64,000 nt of DNA from Iodidimonas nitroreducens. GTDB taxonomy: Bacteria; Pseudomonadota; Alphaproteobacteria; Sphingomonadales; Rhodothalassiaceae. Every line of letters starts with the position of its first letter. Within the stretch, counting starts at the first letter, position 1. The translations under genes were made by a program, and so were the position numbers. The stretch is taken from assembly GCF_008579165.1 (NCBI RefSeq), contig NZ_BKCN01000002.1, one strand, 5' to 3'. Under the pieces are notes generated by a model. That model saw only the letters and a program-made list of their open reading frames with translations, had not been told where the DNA came from and searched no databases. Shown in pieces: positions 56,812-64,000 of the stretch.

Positions 56812-57327
56812 GGAGATAACATTTCCTAGAAGAGATCAGACGCAACAGGCCTTTCATGTGTCATGCTCTGCCATCCCATCATTTAAGGCAAGAGGCTTTA
56901 CCCGACTGGAAGCGTTCAGAGCTTATCGGCGATGCAATATTTTTTGCAAAAACTCTGAGGATACGCATGGATAGTCTCTAAATTTATTAGATTCGGGTCA
57001 TTCAGATCACAAATATAACCCAAAAACATCATTATTGCCTTCAGGCTTTGCAAAAATATATGGTTTAAATTGATATATAAGCGCTTATTTATCAATGATA
57101 TTATCGCATAGCAGCTAAAAAATCCTAGGTTATCTCTCAGAGAGTTACAAAAACATTTGCAAAAAATGATTTTCTTGCGCATCCTTAAAAGATGAAATGC
57201 GAAACAAACCTCATCTTGAAGATGACGCATTCGCCGAAAACAAAGAGCCTAAAGGCCATCAGACCTTGCTGACCGTGCAATAGAGCCGCGCAAAATCTTT
57301 GCAAAAATGCAGAAAAAGGGGAGGAAT
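56812..57327. promoter_or_regulatory. AT-rich regulatory region upstream of the TonB receptor
   Basis: This 516-base stretch is clearly more AT-rich than its surroundings and holds no convincing gene; the 104-codon minus-strand frame 56916-57230 looks accidental. It contains four copies of TTTGCAAAAA, at 56943-56952, 57047-57056, 57156-57165 and 57298-57306 (last copy one A shorter). Their core TTTGCAAA is palindromic. They might be operator half-sites for a regulator of the downstream module, or chance in AT-rich DNA. The ribosome site GGGGAGGAAT precedes the start at 57328. Confidence 0.5.
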
Positions 57328-60115
57328 ATGACGACATTCAAACGCATCAGGATGCTGTGTGGCACATCATCGGCCATGGCATTGGCTTTGGCCATCAACC
57401 CTGTTTTTGCTCAGCAGGTCGATCCTGCCGATAATGAAGACGAAACGGCCCTGGAAGAAATCGTTGTTCAGGGCTTTCGCAGCAGCATTGAAAATTCCAT
57501 TGCCGCCAAACGCGGCAACAGTTCGATCGTCGAGGCCATTTCAGCAGAAGACATCGGCAAATTGCCCGATGTCTCGATTGCTGAATCCCTTGCCCGGCTC
57601 CCCGGATTGACCACACAGCGGTTGATGGCCGTGGGCAGGTTTTGTCGATTCGCGGTTTGGGCCCGGATTTTTCAACGGCCCTGCTCAATGGTCGCGAACA
57701 GGTTTCAACAAGCGATAATCGTGGGGTGGAATTTGATCAATATCCTGCCGAGCTTTTATCTGCCGCCGTGGTTTACAAAACCCCCGATGCTACCCTGATC
57801 GGACAAGGGCTGACCGGCACCGTTGATCTGCGCACCATCCGCCCCCTTGATATCAAAGAGCGGATTTTATCGGTCAATGGCTTTTATGAATTCAACGAGG
57901 ATTCATCGCTTAATCCCGATCAGCCGCGCGCGGGCTTTCGGGCTTCGGCCATTTATGCGGATAAATTCCTTGATAACACCTTGGGCTTTTCCCTTGGGAT
58001 CGCCCATCAATCCACCCCCACTCAAAGCGAACGTTTCAATGCGTGGGGCTTTCCCAATGTTGAGGGCGATCTTGATGTGAATGGCACCCAGCCTTTCGTG
58101 ATCGGCGGCGCGAAACCCTTTGCCCAATCCAATGATCTCAATCGTTTCGGGGTGATCGGCACCATCCAATATCAGCCATCCGACAGCTTCAGCACATCCC
58201 TTGATTTCAACTATTCCCATTTTGATGAAACCCAATCCCTGCGCGGGATCGAATTACCGCTTTATTGGTCGGCAGCGCAGCTACAGCCCGGCTTCACCGA
58301 GGTTGATGGCCTGATCACCGAAGGGGTCTTTACCGATGTGAAGGGGGTGATGCGCAATGATCGCAATGATCGCAATGCCGATCTTTTTGGCGCGGGCTGG
58401 AATATGCGTGCCCAGATCACCGATCAATGGAGCGTGGAAACTGATCTCAGCTATTCCCGTGCCGACAGGAAAGACAGCCTGATCGAAACCATCAGCGGAA
58501 CGGGCCCTGCGGGCGAAGGAATCACCGATACTTTGGGCTTTAGTATTCAAGACAATGGCGTCGTTAGATTCGACTCATCCATCGATTATAGCGATCCCAG
58601 CCTTTTCTTCCTCACCGATCCCCAAGGTTGGGGTGCCGGGGCCCAGCCCAATCCCCTGACGCAGGCAGGCTTCATCAATGCCCCCGATACCGATGATGAA
58701 CTGACCCATCTGCGCTTCAGCGCCGAACGCGCCGGTTATATCGGCCCGATCAGCGCCATCACCTTTGGTGTCGATCTCAGCCGCCGCGATAAAGAACGCG
58801 CCATCAGCCAGACATTTCTGGTGCCAGCGGGCGGAGCCACGGCCCTGCCGATCCCCCAAGAGGCGATCCTCGATAAAAGCACATCCCTCGAATTCATCGG
58901 CATTGATGGGCATTTAAGCTTGATCCGCTGTTTCTCATCGACAATGGCTTTTTAGAGCGCGTGCCCACCAGCCTATCGTCATTTGATGTGCCGCAGGATT
59001 GGAAGGTGCGCGAGGATGTGGCGATTGCCTATGTCAAATTCGATGTCGAAACAGACATCCTCTCCATCCCGGTGACCGGGAATTTCGGTACGCAGATCGT
59101 TTTCACCGATCAGGAATCAAGCGGCTCACGCATCGAATCCGTGGATCTGGGATCGGGTATCAGCGAACCCATGCTGGTCCCCACTCAGGAAGGCGACAAA
59201 TATACCCGCTTTTTGCCCAGCATGAATTTAAGTTTCGACCTTGGCCATGAAACGGTGATGCGCTTTGGCGCCGCCCGCACATTGGCGCGCTCGCGGATGG
59301 ATCAGTTGAATTCCAGTCTATCCCTCAGCACCAATGATACGCAATTGCGGTCCACCGATCCCAATCAGGCCTTTTTCAGCGCATCGGGCGGCAATGCGGA
59401 ATTAAAACCCTTCATTGCCAATTCGGTTGATCTGTCCTTTGAAAAATATTTCTCGCAGGCTGGCTATGTGGCCCTAGCCTTTTTCTATAAGGATCTGCAG
59501 GATTTCGTGAATCCCAATGATGCCTTTCTGTTTGATTTTACCGATTTCGTCGATAGCACCCTTTCGCCTGAACAAGTGGCCGAGCTTGGGACCACATTGG
59601 GGACCATTTCCGGGCCAACCAATAATGGCCGTGGCAATATCGGCGGGGTGGAATTCACGCTGTCCCTGCCCCTTGATTTCATCAGCATGGCGCTGGATGG
59701 CTTTGGCGTGATCAGCAGTGCATCATGGACCGATAGCCGGGTTATATTGGGCGATAATCCCGATCCCATTTCGGTCCCCGGGCTTTCCAAATGGGTCGTG
59801 AATTCAACCGCTTATTATGAAAAATACGGCTTCAGCGCCCGCATCAGCCATCGCTATCGCGGCTCGTTTCTGGGCGAGGTCTCGGGCATCAGTGCCACCC
59901 GCATTTTGCGATCATCGAAAAGCGAATCGATTTTTGATGCCCAGATTGGCTATGCCTTTGAAACCGGGCCCCTTGAAGGCCTGAATGTCACCTTTCAGGC
60001 GCGCAATCTTTCCGATGAGCCCTTCGTAACCTTTGAAGGCGAAGATGGCCGCCGGGTGATCGATCAGCAGAAATTTGGCCGCACCTATCTGCTTGGGCTC
60101 TCCTATAAATTCTGA
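57328..60115 (+). CDS. TonB-dependent receptor (carbohydrate type), two one-base frameshifts
   Basis: An outer-membrane beta-barrel that imports a substrate, here probably an oligosaccharide, with TonB energy. From ATG 57328 a signal peptide (MALALAINPVFAQ) leads into a TonB-box region (LEEIVVQGFRSSIENSIAAK, position only) and a plug with AEDIGKLPDVSIAESLARLPGL, typical of the Xanthomonas/Caulobacter receptor group. Breaks near 57623 (GG to G) and 58925 (CCC to CC) are each repaired by one base. The restored length is about 929 residues and the barrel ends with the usual aromatic YLLGLSYKF. The neighbouring halogenase-like and GH97 genes argue for a glucan or similar sugar. Confidence 0.92.
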
Positions 60116-60142
60116 TGGCCCTGTTTATACTATGAAGGTGAT

Positions 60143-60175
60143 GGGGGGTGCGGCTGCCGGCACGCGGCGCCCCCC
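60143..60175 (+). other. strong intercistronic hairpin without T run
   Basis: GGGGGG at 60143-60148 pairs with CCCCCC at 60170-60175, and an inner GCCGGC-containing part can pair further. It lies in the 95-base gap between the receptor stop and the halogenase-like start. Lacking a T run, it is more likely an mRNA-stabilising or processing element that lets receptor mRNA outlast the distal part than a terminator. This role is inference. Confidence 0.5.
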
Positions 60176-60210
60176 TCCATTGCCGCCCAGATAATCGGAG
60201 CCAAGCCCTT

Positions 60211-61779
60211 ATGAACAGCAGTGACAGGCCTGCCCCACCGCCGCATCATCATCCGGGCACGGATCACGCCATCCGCACCATCGCCATCATTGGCGGGGGC
60301 ACGGCGGGATGGATGGCAGCAGCGGTGCTCGCCAAAGCTTTGGGCCAACAGATCCGCATCAGGCTCGTCGAATCCGATGCCATCGGCACCATTGGCGTGG
60401 GCGAGGCCACTATCCCCCAGATCCGCAATCTCAATCACTATCTGGGGCTCGATGAACATGAGATGATCCGCCAAACCAAGGGCAGCTTTAAATTGGGGAT
60501 CGAATTCAGCGATTGGGGCCGGATCGGTGATCGCTATATGCATGCCTTTGGCGATATCGGCCAATCTTTGGGCCTGTCGCCCTTTCATCATTATTGGCTG
60601 CGGGCCACCCAATCCGGCCACCCGCACAGCTTATGGGCGTATTCCCTGAATCAGCAGGCCGCCATCCAAAACCGCTTTGGCCCCTTGGAAAGGCTGGGTG
60701 ATAGTCGGCTCACCGGCCTTCGCTATGCCTTTCATCTTGATGCCGGGCTTTATGCGGCGATGCTGCGGAGCTATAGCGAGGCGCGCGGGGTCGAGCGCCT
60801 TGAAGGCCGTGTGGTGGATGTGAAGCAGCACAGCGGAGATGGCTTCATTCAATCTGTTTTATTGGAAAATGGCACAGAGATTGAAGCCGATCTGTTTATC
60901 GATTGTTCGGGCTTTCGCGGCCTTTTGATCGAAGATGCGCTCAAAACCGGCTATGAGGATTGGAGCCATTGGCTGCCCTGCAATCGTGCTGCCGCCGTGC
61001 CCAGCGAAACCCCCACAGATGCTTCGGGCAAGCCCCTGATGCGGCCCTATACCCAATCCATGGCCCGGCCTGCGGGCTGGCAATGGCGCATTCCTTTGCA
61101 GCATCGGGTGGGCAATGGCCATGTCTATTGCAGCGCTCATCTGAGTGATGATGAAGCCTGCGCCCTGCTTTTGGCCAATCTCGAAGGCCCCGCTTTGACC
61201 GAACCCCGGCTTTTGCAGTTCAAAACCGGTCGCCGCAAAAAGGCCTGGAACCGCAATTGTGTCGCTTTGGGCTTGGCCGGGGGCTTCATGGAGCCATTGG
61301 AATCCACCAGCATCCATATGATCCAAACCGGGATCAGCCGATTGGTTTCCATGTTCCCCGATAAAAATTGCGATCCGGCACTGGCCGCACACTATAATGA
61401 GGCCACACGGTTTGAATATGAACGCATCCGCGATTTTCTGATCCTGCATTATAAAGCCACCCAGCGCCAGGATACGGCCTTTTGGCGGGCGTGCGCAGAG
61501 ATGCCTATCCCCCAAAGCCTGCAACAGAAGATCGAGCTGTTTGAAGCCAGCGCCCGCCTTTACCGCGAAGCGGATGAGCTGTTTACTGAAATCGGCTGGT
61601 TACAGGTGCTTTTGGGGCAATCGATCACCCCCCGCGCCTATCACCCCTTGGCCGATGCCATCAGCGATGCGCAATTGGCAGAATTTCTCGATCATATCCG
61701 CCTGCTCATCAACCGGGGCGTGGCCAGCCTGCCCAATCATCACAGCTTCATCAGCCGTATCAGCGCCAATTTTAATTAA
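60211..61779 (+). CDS. flavin-dependent tryptophan halogenase family protein
   Basis: A FADH2-dependent halogenase homologue of 522 residues from the ATG at 60211. Visible are the FAD motif IIGGGTAGWMAA (residues 26-37), GVGEATIP (62-69), the Lys of GSFKLGIEFSDWG (Lys94, at the catalytic-lysine position of PrnA-type enzymes), DLFIDCSGFRGLL, the halogenase-specific WQWRIPL (WxWxIP) and GFMEPLESTSIHMIQTGI. Homologues occur widely next to TonB receptors in polysaccharide loci, where true halogenation has not generally been shown. The role here is unknown; receptor-linked surface chemistry is a guess. Confidence 0.92.
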   Translation: MNSSDRPAPPPHHHPGTDHAIRTIAIIGGGTAGWMAAAVLAKALGQQIRIRLVESDAIGTIGVGEATIPQIRNLNHYLGLDEHEMIRQTKGSFKLGIEFSDWGRIGDRYMHAFGDIGQSLGLSPFHHYWLRATQSGHPHSLWAYSLNQQAAIQNRFGPLERLGDSRLTGLRYAFHLDAGLYAAMLRSYSEARGVERLEGRVVDVKQHSGDGFIQSVLLENGTEIEADLFIDCSGFRGLLIEDALKTGYEDWSHWLPCNRAAAVPSETPTDASGKPLMRPYTQSMARPAGWQWRIPLQHRVGNGHVYCSAHLSDDEACALLLANLEGPALTEPRLLQFKTGRRKKAWNRNCVALGLAGGFMEPLESTSIHMIQTGISRLVSMFPDKNCDPALAAHYNEATRFEYERIRDFLILHYKATQRQDTAFWRACAEMPIPQSLQQKIELFEASARLYREADELFTEIGWLQVLLGQSITPRAYHPLADAISDAQLAEFLDHIRLLINRGVASLPNHHSFISRISANFN

Positions 61780-61794
61780 AGGAAAGGACGGGGA

Positions 61795-63873
61795 ATGCAG
61801 CCATCATCAAAAACGAGCTTAAAAGCCCGATCAGGCAGCGGCGTTTATCAGCTCATGCGCCTTTTCAGCGCCCTGTGCCTTTTCATCCTGCCCCTGAACG
61901 CCATGGCGCGATCAGAATCAGCGTCAGGTACGGCAGCAGAAATCGCTTCCCCCGATGGCAAAATACGGGTCAGTGTTGAAAGCATCGATGGAAAGCCCGG
62001 CTATCGGGTTTTTTATCAGCAAAAGCCGGTGATCGCTTTCAGCCGTCTGGGCCTTGATTTTGCAGATATTCCCGATCTGGCAGAAGATTTAAAAATCGCC
62101 AGCAGCCAGCACAGCCAGCATGACAGCACATGGACACAGCCATGGGGCGAAGAGGAAAACATCCGCGATCAGCATCATGAATTGCGGGTTGTTTTTAAAT
62201 CCATCCATGATGATGAGCGCGAAATGACGGTCACCTTTCGCGTTTTCAATGATGGTGTGGGCTTTCGCTATGAAATCCCCCAGCAAAATGGGGCTTCAGG
62301 TGTCAAGATCATGGATGAACTGACCGAATTCAGCTTTCATGACAATCTCAAGGCATGGTGGATTCCAGCCTACCAAGACAATCGCTATGAATATCAATAT
62401 GCCCAATCCTCGGTTGATAGCCTGGATGTGATCCACACGCCCGCTACCTTTGAAGCCACTGATTATGCCCTCAGCATCCATGAAGCCGCACTGGTGGATT
62501 ATGCCAGCATGGCTCTCCGCCGCCCCGCCATGCATGGCCAAACCCTGAAGGCCGATCTGGTGCCCTGGGCCGATGGCGTGCGGGTTTATGCCACTTTACC
62601 GGTAAAAACCCCGTGGCGGACCATCCAGATCGCCGAAAAAGCTTATCAACTGGCCGATTCCCGGCTCATTCTCAATCTCAATGAACCCAATAAGCTGGGC
62701 GATGTTTCATGGGTCAAGCCGGGAAAATATATCGGCATCTGGTGGTGTATGCATATCCGCACCTGCACATGGGAAACCGGAGAAAATCATGGGGCAACTA
62801 CGGACAACGCCATCAGTTATATCGATTTCGCCGCCAAACACGGCTTTGATGGTGTTTTGATCGAAGGCTGGAATATCGGCTGGGATGGCAATTGGTACGA
62901 GAATGGCGAGCTGTTCCGCTTTGCCGAGCCAACGCCGGATTTTGATATCGAAAAAATTGCCGCCCATAGCCGCAAAATGGGGGTTCCGATCATCGGCCAT
63001 CATGAAACCAGCGCCAATATTCAAAATTATGAAGCCCAGCTTGATGCAGCCTTTGCATTCAGCGCAAAGCACGGGATGCGAGCGGTAAAAACCGGATATG
63101 TTGGCACCCGGCTGGATCACAAGGAATGGCATCATGGCCAGTATATGGTCGAACATTTCTCGAAAGTTATGGAAACGGCGGCCCGTTATAAAATTGCCAT
63201 CAATGCCCACGAACCGATCAAAGACACCGGCTTGCGCCGCACTTATCCCCATATGATGTCACGCGAAGGGGCGCGGGGCGGGGAATATGATGCCTGGAGC
63301 CACGCAGCCCAGGGCAATCATCCCGACCACACAACCATTCTGCCCTTCACCCGGATGCTGGCGGGCCCCATGGATTATACCCCTGCCATTTTCGATCTGC
63401 GCTTTGGCCCCAATGAGGACAATGGCGTGTCCTCCACCCTCGCCAAACAGCTTGCCCTGATGGTGGTGCTATACAGCCCCTTGCAAATGGCGGCTGATCT
63501 GCCGGAAAATTATGAAGGGCATCCGGCCTTCCAGTTTGTAAAAGATGTGCCCGCAGATTGGTCGGAAAGCCGCGCCCTTGATGGCAGGATCGGTGATTAT
63601 TTTGTCATGGCCCGGAAGGATCGCGCCAGCGATGATTGGTATGTGGGGGCGATCAGCGATGAAGAGGCGCGCCAAATCCCTTTGTCCCTCGATTTTCTTG
63701 AACCCGGGGTGCGCTATCAGGCCACCCGCTATCAGGATGGTGCATCAGCCCATTGGCTCCATAATCCCCAGCCTGTCGAGATATTGGAGGATAAGGTAAC
63801 AGCCGATCAAAGCCTGATGCTCGATCTTCGACCCGGCGGCGGACAGGCCATTCGCTTCACGCCCTTGCCATAG
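61795..63873 (+). CDS. glycoside hydrolase family 97 enzyme (alpha-glucosidase or alpha-galactosidase type)
   Basis: An exported glycosidase of 692 residues with a signal peptide (LMRLFSALCLFILPLNAMA). The N-terminal beta-sandwich (EIASPDGKIRVSVE) is followed by a TIM barrel with FAAKHGFDGVLIEGWNIGWDG, AVKTGYVGTRLDHKEWHHGQYM (position only), INAHEPIKDTGLRRTYPHMMSREGARGGEYDAW (position only) and AGPMDYTPAIFDLRFG. The Glu residues in INAHEP and SREGARGGEYDAW are at positions used by SusB-type inverting members. This favours alpha-glucosidase activity, but the retaining subgroup is not excluded. It lies 15 bases after the halogenase-like gene and so belongs to its operon. Confidence 0.93.
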   Translation: MQPSSKTSLKARSGSGVYQLMRLFSALCLFILPLNAMARSESASGTAAEIASPDGKIRVSVESIDGKPGYRVFYQQKPVIAFSRLGLDFADIPDLAEDLKIASSQHSQHDSTWTQPWGEEENIRDQHHELRVVFKSIHDDEREMTVTFRVFNDGVGFRYEIPQQNGASGVKIMDELTEFSFHDNLKAWWIPAYQDNRYEYQYAQSSVDSLDVIHTPATFEATDYALSIHEAALVDYASMALRRPAMHGQTLKADLVPWADGVRVYATLPVKTPWRTIQIAEKAYQLADSRLILNLNEPNKLGDVSWVKPGKYIGIWWCMHIRTCTWETGENHGATTDNAISYIDFAAKHGFDGVLIEGWNIGWDGNWYENGELFRFAEPTPDFDIEKIAAHSRKMGVPIIGHHETSANIQNYEAQLDAAFAFSAKHGMRAVKTGYVGTRLDHKEWHHGQYMVEHFSKVMETAARYKIAINAHEPIKDTGLRRTYPHMMSREGARGGEYDAWSHAAQGNHPDHTTILPFTRMLAGPMDYTPAIFDLRFGPNEDNGVSSTLAKQLALMVVLYSPLQMAADLPENYEGHPAFQFVKDVPADWSESRALDGRIGDYFVMARKDRASDDWYVGAISDEEARQIPLSLDFLEPGVRYQATRYQDGASAHWLHNPQPVEILEDKVTADQSLMLDLRPGGGQAIRFTPLP

Positions 63874-63910
63874 GATCGGGCCGGCATCCAATAAGGCCGG
63901 AGGTATTTTG

Positions 63911-64000
63911 CTTTCGTCATCCCACCCTTTTTTCTTCGTCATCCCGGCCCTATTTTTCTTCGTCTTCCCGCCCTTTTTTTCGTCACCCCGGGCTTGACCC
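63911..64000. repeat. degenerate tandem repeats and edge of a palindromic intergenic repeat
   Basis: Downstream of the GH97 gene a unit like TTCGTCATCCCGCCCTTTTTT occurs about four times in a row (starting near 63913, 63936, 63959 and 63980), with small changes. The last copy reads CGTCACCCCGGGCTTGACCC and is cut by the window edge; this sequence looks like the first arm of a dispersed palindromic element of the CCCGGGcttgaCCCGGG kind seen in many alphaproteobacterial intergenic regions. Confidence 0.65.

Noticed and set aside
56916..57230. 104-codon minus-strand frame before the TonB receptor
   Set aside because: Composition follows local AT richness and no domain is visible; treated as regulatory DNA.
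2315..60115. Broken genes as true pseudogenes or genome decay
   Set aside because: The lesions are all one-base, of one type, in otherwise intact and often essential genes, without stop mutations or larger deletions.
1..64000. CRISPR arrays, insertion sequences, integrases, defence systems
   Set aside because: No regularly spaced direct repeats, no transposase, integrase, or cas, restriction or toxin-antitoxin genes were seen.

Overview
The window is a piece of an alphaproteobacterial chromosome with moderate GC content. The placement rests on gene content and order: a 12-gene nuo operon (nuoA to nuoL visible), the order tig-clpP-clpX-lon-hupB leading through tRNA-Val and tRNA-Asp into nuo, an NDUFA12-type complex I accessory gene next to mlaD-DUF2155-aat, and a large B12-dependent ribonucleotide reductase (nrdJ). 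The TonB receptor, tryptophan-halogenase-like protein and GH97 enzyme at the right end are common in Caulobacterales, Sphingomonadales and Kordiimonadales/Iodidimonadales-like bacteria. I cannot fix the order or genus from sequence reading alone.

Layout. 1-10205 is the minus-strand complex I operon, cut by the left edge inside nuoL. 10469-20786 is a minus-strand housekeeping block with tRNA-Asp, a small membrane protein, tRNA-Val, HU, Lon, ClpX, ClpP, trigger factor, tRNA-Leu, the NAD(P)HX repair enzyme and tRNA-His. 21036-22969 is the nitrogen unit glnB-glnA behind a near-perfect sigma-54 promoter. 23508-32303 holds parE, a fused ThiS-ThiG, aroQ-accB-accC, aat, and the envelope and complex I genes DUF2155, mlaD and NDUFA12. 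32304-42706 holds nrdJ, a GGDEF/EAL protein, a DUF4389 membrane protein, an orphan DUF3168-like gene facing an S24-type repressor, a periplasmic glycerophosphodiesterase and an MFS transporter. 42990-48675 has a DEAD-box helicase, tRNA-Lys, a GST, and the queuosine pair tgt-queA. 48748-54024 is a nucleoside-catabolism operon (deoA, nupC, nucleoside hydrolase, ribokinase, RutR-like TetR regulator). 54293-56811 holds a BaiN/HI0933-type flavoprotein and glutaryl-CoA dehydrogenase. 57328-63873 is an alpha-glucan-type utilisation module: TonB receptor, flavin halogenase homologue, GH97 glycosidase.

The most striking property is technical. About twenty one-base frameshifts split otherwise well-conserved genes (nuoH, nuoC, lon, tig twice, nrdJ five times, GGDEF/EAL twice, DUF4389, S24 regulator, tgt, queA, nucleoside hydrolase, nupC, TonB receptor twice, probably DUF2155). 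Nearly all are explained by loss of one G or C from a run of two or three, and the family sequence resumes at once in the next frame. I read these as sequencing or assembly errors, not as real pseudogenes, so each such gene is given as one CDS over its full span.

No CRISPR array, insertion sequence, integrase or rRNA was seen. I found no clearly new defence or mobile system. The best candidates for new biology are the ThiS-ThiG fusion, the parE-adjacent protein ending in a FliM-like peptide, the orphan DUF3168/S24 pair with a terminator in the leader, the orphan minus-strand terminators that suggest small RNAs, and the regulatory DNA of the glucan module.
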